Assembly: GCA_030065825.1 (NCBI GenBank)
Contig: JASJCY010000005.1
Location: 1-64,000, forward strand
Source: Nostocaceae cyanobacterium
GTDB taxonomy: Bacteria > Cyanobacteriota > Cyanobacteriia > Cyanobacteriales > Nostocaceae
Direction: 5' to 3'
DNA length: 64,000 nt
Each line of letters opens with the position of its first letter. Position 1 is the first letter of the stretch. The translations under genes and the position numbers were made by a program. The notes beneath the pieces were generated by a model. The model ran no database searches. It was not told the DNA's origin and saw only the letters and a program-made list of their open reading frames with translations. Below, one piece after another: positions 29,646 to 38,620 of the stretch.

Positions 29646-30874
29646 AGAGGTTGTTTGAAAAGTATTATGTTTAAATCAAAATCCTGGAAGTCTGACCCCT
29701 AAACCCTTCCCTAGTAGAAGTAAAACAGAAAAATAGGGATTCAAAGTCTGTTTACTCCTAGGAGAGAGATTTCCCCACAGAAGTTTTTAGTAATCTTTTA
29801 GACTTGACAAACATTCTCTAAAAATATGTTTGAAAAGTATTATGTTTAAATCAAAATCCTGGAAGTTTGACCCCTAAACCCTTCCCTAGTAGAAGTAAAA
29901 CAGAAAAATAGGGGTTTCAAAGTCTGTTTACTCCTAGGAGAGAGATTTCCCCACAGAGGTTTTTAGTAATCTTTTAGACTTGACAAACATCCTCTAAGAA
30001 TATGTTTGAAAAGTATTATGTTTAAATCAAAATCCTAGAAGTCTGACCCCTAAACCCTTCCCTAGTAGAAGTAAAACAGAAAAATAGGGATTCAAAAGTA
30101 TGTTTCCTCCTAGGAGAGAGATTTCCCCACAGAGGTTTTTAGTAAGCTTTTAGACTTGACAAACAACCTCTAAGAATATGTTTGAAAAGTATTATGTTTA
30201 AATCAAAATCCTAGAAGTCTGACCCCTAAACCCTTCCCTAGTAGAAGGAAAACAGAAAAATAGGGGTTTCAAAGTCTGTTTCCTCCTAGGAGATAAATTT
30301 CCCCACAGAGGTTTTTAGTAAGCTTTTAGACTTGACAAACAACCTCTAAGAATATGTTTGAAAAGTATTATGTTTAAATCAAAATCCTAGAAACCTAACT
30401 CCTAACCTCTTCTAGTAGAATTGGAACAGAAAAATAGGGATTCAAAAGTATGTTTCCTCCTAGGAGATAAATTTCCCCACAGAGGTTTTTAGTAAGCTTT
30501 TAGACTTGACAAACAACCTCTAAGAATATGTTTGAAAAGTATTATGTTTAAATCAAAATCCTGGAAGTCTGACCCCTAAACCCTTCCCTAGTAGAAGTAA
30601 AACAGAAAAATAGGGGTTTCAGAGTCTGTTTACTCCTAGGAGAGAGATTTCCCCACAGAAGTTTTTAGTAATCTTTTAGACTTGACAAACATCCTCTAAG
30701 AATATGTTTGAAAAGTATTATGTTTAAATCAAAATCCTGGAAGTCTGACCCCTAAACCCTTCCCTAGTAGAAGTAAAACAGAAAAATAGGGATTCAAAAG
30801 TATGTTTCCTCCTAGGAGATAAATTTCCCCACAGAGGTTTTTAGTAAGCTTTTAGACTTGACAAACAACCTCTA
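29646..30874 (+). repeat. Seven tandem copies of a ~176-bp inverted-repeat element
   Basis: Units start at about 29646, 29823, 29999, 30175, 30351, 30525 and 30701 (period 174-177 bp). Each begins near TGTTTGAAAAGTATTATGTT, continues AAATCAAAATCCT, has an inner CTAGTAGAAG...CTCCTAGGAG segment and TTTCCCCACAGAGG, and ends ACTTGACAAACAACCTCT. Outer units show inverted ends AGAGGTTGTTTG / CAAACAACCTCT. Units differ by scattered substitutions and fall into two alternating subtypes (GGATTCAAA versus GGGTTTCAAA; TTTACTCC versus TTTCCTCC). There is no ORF across units and no unique spacer. Confidence 0.9.
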
Positions 30875-31552
30875 ACAAGAAACCGAGTTGAGAAAGGATA
30901 TTAACCTGTCAAATCCTGCTTTTTGGTTTATAAAACCGGTTTCTCTGTGCTGATTGAGAACAGTGCAAGTTGATATTAATAAGCAATTTTTTATGAAATC
31001 TATTCTTGTGCGATCGCATTCTCTAACACACATCTTGCATCTGGATCAGAAACCCTGTTTATGAGGTAGGAATGATGACCTGTTAAAACCCTAATTTTGC
31101 CTTCATAAACCCCGGCAGTCGCTATAACGGGGGGAACCCCCGCAACGCGCTGCCTCGCTTTCTCCATGCTTGAGTGTAAGATATGACCTAACTAACCACT
31201 AATCTACCGATAAGCGATCGCCCTAATCGGAGGTGCAACTAACTCCACCCCATATCTTAGAATGCCTAAAAATTTCCGAATATAGCAGATTAGAACTGGG
31301 TTGAATACAAACCTCACCCCCTTCCTCTCTGTTTTTCCCCCTCTGTTTTTACCCCTCTGTTTTTCCCCTCTCCCATTGGGAGAGGGGTTAGGGGTGAGGG
31401 TAGGAGAGGGGTTAGGTATATTCTATTAACTTGCTATTAACTTGAAAATTGCTATATCTTCTTGCTGTGGATGTCCAAAATATTCTAAACTAAGAGTAAG
31501 ACTAATAACTAAAAGCTAATAACCAAAAGCCGATCGCAAACAACGGGTCATC
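30875..31552. other. Intergenic between repeat array and ppk1
   Basis: 30879-30955 is an AAACCGG...CCGGTTT element. 31108-31165 carries GC-rich GGGGGGAACCCCCGCAACGCG mosaic shared with other window repeats. 31305-31425 holds CCCCCTCTGTTTTTCCC tandem motifs and a GGGAGAGGGGTTAGGGGTGA segment. A HIP1 site (GCGATCGC) lies at about 31214. No gene seen. Confidence 0.5.
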
Positions 31553-33745
31553 ATGCCAAAATCTAAAAAAGGCACCCAGAAAAATAAACTCCGGGATTCC
31601 CAATACTATCTCAACAGGGAATTAAGCTGGCTGGAGTTTAATAGTAGGGTATTTCACGAAGCTTGCGATCCGCGCACACCCCTTTTAGAACGGCTGAAAT
31701 TTATAGCTATTACTAGTTCTAACCTAGATGAATTTTTTATGGTTAGGGTAGCAGGACTAAAGCAACAGGTAGAAGCTAGAGTTAGTAAGTTAACCTTTGA
31801 TGGTCGCACACCACAACAACAATTAGATGACATCAGCTTTGCTTTACGTCCCTTAGTTGCTCAAAAACATCAACATTTTGAACAGGTTTTACGACCGCAA
31901 TTAGTAAAGCATGGCATCCACATTTTAAATTATATAGAATTAAATTCTAAACAGCGTAGTTTTATAGATAATTATTTTGAAGAACAAATCTTTCCAGTTT
32001 TAACTCCCCTAGCAGTAGATCCTAGCCATCCTTTTCCCTACATTTCCAACCTCAGTCTCAATTTGGCTGTGGTAGTTAAAAATCCAGACACCGAAGAAGA
32101 ACTATTTGCAAGGGTTAAAGTCCCCAGGGTTTTACCCCGATTTGTAACTCTACCAGCGGATTTGGGAATTAAACATAACGGTAAACCTGATGTGTGGACT
32201 GGTATACCCTTAGAACAGGCGATCGCTCACAATTTAGATTTCCTGTTTCCAGGGATGAATATTCTAGAATATCATCCTTTTCGCATTACCAGAGACGCAG
32301 ATTTAGCCCTAGAAGAAGACGAAGCTGATGATTTATTATTAGCCATCGAACAAGAATTACGCAAACGTCGAGTTGGTGGTACTCCTGTCAGAATTGAAAT
32401 TCAATCCCAAACTCCAGAAGCCATCCGCACCCGATTATTAAACGACTTGGAATTAACTGAAAAAGATGTTTACGAAGTAGACGGTTTGTTGGGATTAAAA
32501 GACTTAATGTATTTTATGTCCCTTCCATTGCCCCAACTCAAAGATTCATCTTGGAAGTCAGTAGTACCCACACGTTTGCAAAGGGTTGGGGAAGTAACTA
32601 TAAATCCCAATCTGCGGGAAGGAATGGATGCTAAAGACTTTTTCTCTATAATTCGGGATAAGGATTTACTGGTACACCATCCCTATCAGTCCTTTTCAGC
32701 ATCCGTACAACGCTTTATTACTCAAGCAGCACACGATGCCAATGTGCTGGCGATTAAGATGACACTTTACCGCACTTCTGGAGATTCACCAATTGTTAAT
32801 GCTTTAATCGCAGCTGCGGAAAATGGTAAACAAGTGTGTGTGTTGGTGGAGTTAAAAGCGCGGTTTGATGAGGAGAATAATATATATTGGGCAAAAAGAT
32901 TAGAAAGTGTCGGTGTTCACGTTGTTTATGGTTTAGTTGGTCTCAAAACCCACAGTAAAATTGTCTTAGTGGTACGGCAAGAAAAAGACAGCATCCATCG
33001 TTATGTACATATTGGTACTGGTAATTATAATCCAAAAACCGCACGTTTGTATACAGATTTAGGATTATTTAGTTGTTGTGAAGAATTGGGTGCAGATTTA
33101 ACGGATTTATTTAACTTTCTCACCGGTTATTCCCGGCAAAAATCCTATCGCAAATTGTTGGTTGCACCAGTAAATATGCGCGATCGCTTTTTAGGATTAA
33201 TTTCCAGGGAAATCGAAAATGTTCAAAATGGCTTATCTGGAAGAATTGTAGCTAAAATGAACTCTTTGGTAGACCCAGAAATTATTGCCAATTTATACGC
33301 AGCTTCTTGTGCTGGAGTGCAAATTGATTTAATTATCAGGGGTATTTGTTGTTTGCGACCCGGTATTAAAGATGTGAGTGAAAATATCCGGGTTATTAGT
33401 ATTATTGGGCGTTTTTTGGAACACTCACGGATTTTCTATTTTTATAATAATGGAGAGGAAGAAATCTTTATTGGTAGTGCAGATTGGATGCCTCGTAATT
33501 TGGATCGTCGGGTGGAAGCAATTACTCCGATTTTGGATACAGAAATCGCTAAAGATTTACAAGAAATCCTGGGAATTATGTTAGCAGATAACCGCCAAGC
33601 GTGGGAATTACAGTCAGATGGAACTTATATCCAACGTCGTCCCCAAGAAAATTCTCCGGAAGCTAGTTCCCAAAATGCTTTGATGGCAATGGCTGTTACC
33701 TCAAGTGGGATTGCGAATAATTTGATGAATATAAATAGTAAATAG
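31553..33745 (+). CDS. ppk1: Polyphosphate kinase 1
   Basis: Makes inorganic polyphosphate from ATP, reversibly. 730 residues with the full PPK1 layout: N-terminal helical domain (YLNRELSWLEFNSRVFHEA, SSNLDEFFMVRVAGLKQQV), head domain (LTPLAVDPSHPFPYISNLSL), and two phospholipase-D-like catalytic domains. The autophosphorylated His is in GLKTHSKIVLV and the second catalytic His in LEHSRIFYFYNNG. RYVHIGTGNYNPKTARLYTD and IGSADWMPRNLDRRVE are also conserved. ATG 31553. Monocistronic, no ppx nearby; a weak CAACGGGTCATC precedes the start. Confidence 0.96.
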   Translation: MPKSKKGTQKNKLRDSQYYLNRELSWLEFNSRVFHEACDPRTPLLERLKFIAITSSNLDEFFMVRVAGLKQQVEARVSKLTFDGRTPQQQLDDISFALRPLVAQKHQHFEQVLRPQLVKHGIHILNYIELNSKQRSFIDNYFEEQIFPVLTPLAVDPSHPFPYISNLSLNLAVVVKNPDTEEELFARVKVPRVLPRFVTLPADLGIKHNGKPDVWTGIPLEQAIAHNLDFLFPGMNILEYHPFRITRDADLALEEDEADDLLLAIEQELRKRRVGGTPVRIEIQSQTPEAIRTRLLNDLELTEKDVYEVDGLLGLKDLMYFMSLPLPQLKDSSWKSVVPTRLQRVGEVTINPNLREGMDAKDFFSIIRDKDLLVHHPYQSFSASVQRFITQAAHDANVLAIKMTLYRTSGDSPIVNALIAAAENGKQVCVLVELKARFDEENNIYWAKRLESVGVHVVYGLVGLKTHSKIVLVVRQEKDSIHRYVHIGTGNYNPKTARLYTDLGLFSCCEELGADLTDLFNFLTGYSRQKSYRKLLVAPVNMRDRFLGLISREIENVQNGLSGRIVAKMNSLVDPEIIANLYAASCAGVQIDLIIRGICCLRPGIKDVSENIRVISIIGRFLEHSRIFYFYNNGEEEIFIGSADWMPRNLDRRVEAITPILDTEIAKDLQEILGIMLADNRQAWELQSDGTYIQRRPQENSPEASSQNALMAMAVTSSGIANNLMNINSK

Positions 33746-33837
33746 ATAGTAAATAGATGTAGAAGTTTGCGTCTGTACATTTCTGCATTGATGAATCATT
33801 GCTAATTCATCAAAAAATATACCTTTATCTCATAGGT

Positions 33838-34075
33838 TTATTGTAAATTTATGTAAATGTTATCAAAAAGGGTGTTGATCTCGATTTTCCCGAAATTAAT
33901 GAGAATTATTCTTATATAGTTCACGAAATTATAGGGTTTACAGCTTCTGGTTTTGTGCTAAAATAGGGGTTGTCTAAATCTTTCATGCCTTATTTTTTGT
34001 CATAATTTCCTGACATTATCAATATAATAGTTCCATGATATTTTTTCCATGATTGATATCTTGTAGAATTCTCAA
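33838..34075 (+). promoter_or_regulatory. Duplicated intergenic promoter with Fur-box-like site, copy A
   Basis: A ~240-bp region strongly similar to 42710-42950. Both have TAATGAGAATTATT (33897-33910), which resembles a Fur box; a -35 TTTACA at 33937-33942; a 16-base spacer; a TGTG-extended -10 TAAAAT at 33959-33964; and an AT-rich downstream part with TTTTTTGTCAT. Conserved spacing in both copies points to a real plus-strand promoter. No intact gene follows; the next open frame is a broken RTX gene at 34714. Confidence 0.5.
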
Positions 34076-34515
34076 CAAAACCAAAAAAACAGTTTCTCAA
34101 CGCTTCAATAAACATAATGCGCAGTTTTCACCATTAATCATTCTCAACAAACCCCAACAGTCCCTACAAGTTTGGGAAAGTTCGCAACGCGCTGCCTAAC
34201 CCTCTTCTAAGAAACAGAAATGTTTCTTTACATCCATAGGGAATGCGATTGCTTTCCTCGGACGCTTTTATCACTTTCGGGAGATAATAATCTAGGATGC
34301 TTACACCATAAGACTTTTACGAAAAATCTTGATTCCAGGCTTTCTGTTTAAAAATAAACGCTCAAATGCCCGACTTATATACAGTTAAAAATTTGGCTTT
34401 TATTTTTATTTTCCCAGAGTGACAGAACAGGGCTAAATTAAAAACGTAGGTGCAAGATATGCACCCCAGGGATCTAGTAGTTCACCACATTAATTTTAAT
34501 TAGTTATGGGTGTTT

Positions 34516-34548
34516 AGATCCCCGACTTTTTGGAGAAGTCGGGGATCT
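34516..34548. terminator. AGATCCCCGACTT hairpin
   Basis: Perfect 13-bp arms AGATCCCCGACTT / AAGTCGGGGATCT with a 7-base loop. No T-run follows. The motif is familiar as a dispersed hairpin in cyanobacterial genomes, so terminator function is a guess. Confidence 0.45.
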
Positions 34549-34577
34549 GTTGACCCTCAGAATTAGTGTGATTGAGT

Positions 34578-34713
34578 ACTAGTGGTCTATCCCATTAGTT
34601 TTGATGACTAGTTTTATAGTCATATTTATATGACTTTGACTATTAGACTGGGACTTATAGTCCCAGGTGGGTGTGATGGAAACCCGATCATATTTTATGG
34701 GACAAACCACTAG
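34578..34713. repeat. 136-bp inverted-repeat element next to RTX remnant
   Basis: Left end ACTAGTGGTCTATCCCATTA; right end TTATGGGACAAACCACTAG, near-perfect reverse complements over about 19 bases. The inside is rich in small palindromes (GACTAGTTTTATAGTC, GGGACTTATAGTCCC). It ends exactly where the open RTX frame begins, with its TAG acting as the bounding stop. Confidence 0.7.
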
Positions 34714-35301
34714 GGTGAGGGTTTTACTTTTACAGGTAATGACACTTTAATTGGTGCGGAAGGAAATGATTCTCTCTTCGGTGGTGATGGAGATGATAGT
34801 CTCAATGGTGGTTCTAATCAGGACTTTCTCGATGGAGGTATTGCAGGTAATGACGAACTCAACGGTGGAGGTGGAAGTGATACCTTGTTTGGTAGACAAG
34901 GTAACGACACTCTCTTAGGTACTGCTGGTAATCATTCTCTTAATGCTGGTGAGGATAATGATTTTCTCAATGGCGGTAAAGGAAGAGATACTTTAATTGG
35001 TGGAAGTGGCGATGATACAGTGATTGGTGGGTTGGGTAATGATATCCTCACTGGTGGTGCTGATGATGATATTTTTGTCCTGGCAATAGGTGAGGGACAA
35101 GACAGCATTACGGACTTTCAACCGGAACAAGATTTAATTGGCTTGAGTGGTTGTTTAAGCTTTGGACAGCTAACTATTATCCAAAATGGTAGTGATGCTT
35201 TGATTTCAGTTAACAGCACTGGTGAAATTTTGGCATCCTTAACAGGAATGAATGCTAGTCAACTTGAATCTGATGACTTTATTACTGACGTTAGGGTTTA
35301 A
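34714..35301 (+). pseudogene. N-terminally truncated RTX calcium-binding protein
   Basis: An open frame of 195 codons without an ATG, GTG or convincing start. It encodes RTX nonapeptides from the first codons ([20 protein letters not shown] and onward), then a typical RTX C-terminal cap ([35 protein letters not shown]). A TTG at 34885 is possible but would skip half of the repeats. The frame opens directly at the edge of an inverted-repeat element, so the 5' part of the gene seems lost or disrupted by insertion. A 12-bp-stem terminator follows the stop, suggesting the 3' end is the original one. RTX proteins are exported by type I systems and fold with Ca2+. Confidence 0.75.
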
Positions 35302-35327
35302 GGCAATCATTTAGTTTTTGATTCCTT

Positions 35328-35374
35328 AGAAGGTAAATGAGGATTTATTCAATTAATCAGGACATTTACCTTCT
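35328..35374 (+). terminator. Hairpin after RTX remnant
   Basis: AGAAGGTAAATG / CATTTACCTTCT, a perfect 12-bp stem with a 23-base loop, followed by TTGCTTTT, 27 bases after the RTX stop codon. Likely a rho-independent terminator. Confidence 0.6.
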
Positions 35375-36374
35375 TTGCTTTTAACAATTTAGGAAATTAA
35401 ACAGTGAGATTTATCTACATTTGCAACAAGTTAAAAGCAAGTAAGTAGTTAGACAAAACTAACATTGACTGTTGAAACTAGGGAATAGGATAAACACATA
35501 GTGGCTTGTCGCAGATGACGGTAAATAGGGAACACTAAGAAATTACTTAGTGAACAAAAAAAATTAGTGAACAAAATTTATGTTCGGGTACTTAAAAGTA
35601 TGAATCCGTGTGTAGAGACTAGCAAGTGCAACGTCTGGAACAAGGGTTTGGGAATTCCTGCATCATACATGGATTCAGCAACACCGTAAATTTTGTCAAT
35701 ATATCTAAATCAGAATTTACGCAACTGGCATATTTATCTTCAAACTGTCACATAGGCTGGATTTAGTTATATAGAGGTTTTCACGCTTTGTAAAATACAG
35801 AATTAACCATAGGAGAGGAGAAAGGGGTGAGGTTTTATTGTGTATCTGGCTCAACTGAAAACCGCTATAATGTTGTTTATATAGCGCTTTTGGGTTGAGT
35901 CCAATACACTCGAAACCTCACCCCGTCCTGCGGACACCCCTCTCCGAAGTCGCGGAGAGGGGAAGGGGGTGAGGTTCATCTGTATTCTATGCAAGTGAAA
36001 ACCGCTATATATCAAAACTTATAAGCTTTGAAATCAAATTTAAGTATCTGTGCCAGTTGGAATTATTTTGTGACGCTTCCGTAAGTCCTATAAATATATC
36101 TAAAAATATATATCATAATATATCTAATAATTGAGATATTCTTTTAATTCAAACTAAAAATGTAAGAATTTCCCAATAAATATTGTCATTTTATATTAAC
36201 AAAAAAACAGATAATACACAATTTTAATAAAAAATAAAGTAACTCATAAACCTATTAAGAATCTGCTTTTGCTGAATTGAATACATCTTAAAATCTTTTT
36301 AATGAATATATTAAAGGAAGTATCGAATTGTGAACTTTGGTAAATGATTCGGGAGGTATGTCTAGGAGAATATC
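35375..36374. other. Intergenic upstream of cox operon
   Basis: No gene recognised. 35600-35690 looks like a further TATGAATcc...GGATTCAGCAAC element. 35755-36010 holds several GAAAACCGCTATA motifs and a CCTCACCCCGTCCTGCGGAC hairpin element (35905-35970). 36060-36374 is very AT-rich and should contain the cox operon promoter; AGGAGA precedes the first ATG by 6 bases. No clear NtcA site or other regulator site was found. Confidence 0.5.
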
Positions 36375-36875
36375 ATGCTTGAATTCTTTACGTCTTTGAA
36401 CGACCATAATTTACCGTATCCCGATACGCTGCACCCCATTGTTGTCCATTTTGTGATTGCTATGGTGTTGTTTGCGTTTTTCTGTGATGTGGTTGGTTAT
36501 CTCACCCGCAACTACCGTCTGTATGAAGTCAGTTGGTGGAATATGCTGTTTGCAACAGCTTCCATCTTCGTTGCCATTATTTTTGGTCAATTTGAAGCGG
36601 GTTTAGCACAACCATACAACGCAGCGCAACCAGTGCTAAATTTACATACCATTATTGGTTGGTCTTTATCTGGTATTTTAGCAGCCATTACTGGCTGGCG
36701 TTATGTAATTCGTTCCCGCAACCCGGAAAAAATGCCTATTCCCTATCTGGGGGTGGGATTGTTGTTAACGGTTTTGGTGTGTGTTCAGGTGTATCTGGGA
36801 GATGAACTGGTGTGGGTATATGGACTACATACTGTACCAGTGGTTGAAGCTGTGAAAGAGGGATTGTTGCAATGA
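36375..36875 (+). CDS. DUF2231 membrane protein, first of cox cluster
   Basis: 166 residues with four hydrophobic helices. Family signature: DTLHPIVVHFVIAMVLFAFF near the N-terminus, where the two His could bind a cofactor, and NLHTIIGWSLSGILAAITGW. DUF2231 proteins have no proven role, but pairs of them sit directly before coxBAC in heterocyst-forming cyanobacteria, suggesting a part in assembly or electron transfer of that oxidase. AGGAGA lies 6 bases before ATG 36375. Its stop overlaps the next start (ATGA), so the two are translationally coupled. Confidence 0.85.
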   Translation: MLEFFTSLNDHNLPYPDTLHPIVVHFVIAMVLFAFFCDVVGYLTRNYRLYEVSWWNMLFATASIFVAIIFGQFEAGLAQPYNAAQPVLNLHTIIGWSLSGILAAITGWRYVIRSRNPEKMPIPYLGVGLLLTVLVCVQVYLGDELVWVYGLHTVPVVEAVKEGLLQ

Positions 36876-37477
36876 ACCCAGAACTAATTGACCAGTTAAG
36901 CGCACAGTTAGGCGCAAATGGACTTCCCTATAGTATCCCCATTCACCCGAATTTAGTCCATCTAACTTTAGGACTATTTATTTTAGGGATTCTGTTTGAT
37001 ATTGCTGGGACTTTCTTCCCCATCCCCAAAATCTTCCTGAAAGCGTTGGAAATTGATGTTGTTCGTGCCAATTTCTTTAATGTGGGTTGGTACAATATGC
37101 TGGCTTCAGCTATCATCACTCTGTTTACTGTTTCCGCAGGATTCTATGAAATCATGCTGGCAGAAGCACCCTCTGGTGTGAAGAGTGCTTGGGGATTAGA
37201 ATCGATGGACACGATGCTTTGGCATGGTGTAGGTGGTGTATTGCTATTAGTATTAATCATCGGTATGACTGTCTGGAGAGGTTTCCAACGCTTTATTTGG
37301 CGTAAGGATGCAGATAGACAGGTGCAATGGAGTTATCTATTGGCAGGAATGACGATGATGTTTCTGATGTACGTCCATGGAACTTTGGGGGCACAAATTG
37401 CTGCGGAGTTTGGGGTACATAATACTGCTGATATGTTACTACGCATGGGGGCAGATCCCAACCAATTACTAAATTAA
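36872..37477 (+). CDS. DUF2231 membrane protein, second of cox cluster
   Basis: 201 residues, paralogous in layout to the preceding gene: IPIHPNLVHLTLGLFILGIL at the N-terminus with paired His, a Trp-Tyr-Asn (GWYNMLAS) turn, WHGVGGVLLLVLIIGMTVWR, and a final helix with YVHGTLGAQIA. Four to five membrane helices. It overlaps the upstream gene by 4 bp and precedes coxB by 140 bp. Role inferred from position only: accessory membrane factor of the oxidase. Confidence 0.85.
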   Translation: MNPELIDQLSAQLGANGLPYSIPIHPNLVHLTLGLFILGILFDIAGTFFPIPKIFLKALEIDVVRANFFNVGWYNMLASAIITLFTVSAGFYEIMLAEAPSGVKSAWGLESMDTMLWHGVGGVLLLVLIIGMTVWRGFQRFIWRKDADRQVQWSYLLAGMTMMFLMYVHGTLGAQIAAEFGVHNTADMLLRMGADPNQLLN

Positions 37478-37617
37478 TTCCTCTTTGTCTGTGCGTGAGA
37501 CAAAAGAATAACCACATACGACGCAGTTTTGCAGGGTAGACACTAAGACACATAGACGCGTTAGCGACCTCCCGCAAGGTAGAAACAAGAGAGTTACGAA
37601 CAAGTAGTAATTTGGTT

Positions 37618-38526
37618 ATGAAGATTCGCCATTTTTTGATATGGATTCCACTGGGGATTGCAATTACAGCAATTAGCATGTGGATCGGACAACAAACCTA
37701 TTCTTGGCTTCCCCCGGAAGCTGCTGCCGAATCTCGTCTGATTGATGATACGATTAGTTTTTTGGTTACCCTGGGAGCGTTTATTTTCCTGGGTGTAACG
37801 GCAGTTATGATGTATTCGGTGATTTTCCATCGTGCAGCTGCGAATGATTATAGTGATGGTCCTCACATTGAGGGTAATCTGACTCTGGAAATAGTCTGGA
37901 CGGTTCTGCCTGTGTTGGTAGTGTTTTGGATTGCAGGTTATAGTTATCAAGCATACCAGCAAATGGGAATTCGCTCGGCGATGCCAGGAATGCATTTGCA
38001 TATGCCTATGGGTATGGAAACCGCTTATGCTGAACCGTTAGCAGAAACTGTGGCAGAACCCACAGAAGAAATTGAGGTGGATGCTAAGCAGTGGGCTTGG
38101 GTATTCCGTTATCCTAAGAGTAATGTGACAAGTACGGAGTTACATTTACCTGTAAATGAGCGTGTTCGTTTAGCATTACAATCTGAGGATGTCCTCCACG
38201 GTTTCTATATTCCGGCTTTTCGTCTCAAGCAGGACATTGTTCCCAAGGAAACTATAGACTTTGAATTGACTCCCATCCGTCCTGGTAAATATAGACTCAC
38301 GGACTCTCAATATAGCGGTACTTATTTTGCCACGATGCAGGCTGATGTGGTAGTTGAATCCAGGGAAGATTATCAAAGCTGGTTAGCACAAGCAGCCAAG
38401 CAAAAACCTACTGTGGCTGAGAATCAAGCGGCTAATGAATATGCTGTTGCTGCTAAAAACGACTTCCGCAATACTTGGGTAACTGTTGCCCCAGCGGACT
38501 CTCCTTTGGTTAATTATCATAATTAA
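37618..38526 (+). CDS. coxB: Cytochrome oxidase subunit II lacking CuA ligands
   Basis: 302 residues from ATG 37618 (an in-frame TTG lies at 37612). Two N-terminal membrane helices (about 10-30 and 48-72, plus 92-112) and a cupredoxin-like periplasmic domain with the Trp loop AKQWAWVFRYP and VLHGFYIPAFRLKQDIVP, so the first CuA His remains. The ligand loop that normally reads C-x3-C-x3-H-x2-M reads D-SQY-S-GTY-F-AT-M (231-242): both Cys and the His are gone. A subunit II without CuA is the mark of quinol-type alternative respiratory terminal oxidase (ARTO) in cyanobacteria. It is followed 95 bp downstream by coxA. A Met/His-rich segment (PGMHLHMPMGM, about 125-135) is unusual. Confidence 0.9.
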   Translation: MKIRHFLIWIPLGIAITAISMWIGQQTYSWLPPEAAAESRLIDDTISFLVTLGAFIFLGVTAVMMYSVIFHRAAANDYSDGPHIEGNLTLEIVWTVLPVLVVFWIAGYSYQAYQQMGIRSAMPGMHLHMPMGMETAYAEPLAETVAEPTEEIEVDAKQWAWVFRYPKSNVTSTELHLPVNERVRLALQSEDVLHGFYIPAFRLKQDIVPKETIDFELTPIRPGKYRLTDSQYSGTYFATMQADVVVESREDYQSWLAQAAKQKPTVAENQAANEYAVAAKNDFRNTWVTVAPADSPLVNYHN

Positions 38527-38620
38527 GAGTCCCGATGAAACAAGTTTCACCACTAAGTAAGTGTTTTTCTTACTACTGACTACTCCCTAATCATTACTCA
38601 CTTACAAGTCAGGAAAGTAG

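Larger units (their letters stand above)
33746..34577. other. Intergenic between ppk1 and RTX remnant
   Basis: Contains the Fur-box-like promoter element at 33838-34075 (listed separately), a GC mosaic at 34170-34200 (GCAACGCGCTGCC), and a hairpin at 34516-34548. 34260-34480 shows nothing recognisable. Confidence 0.5.

Noticed and set aside
29646-30874. CRISPR or diversity-generating retroelement template array
   Set aside because: Units are 176 bp and contiguous, with no spacers. No template/variable repeat pair or avd/accessory gene of a DGR was seen, and the RT has an AbiA-type layout.
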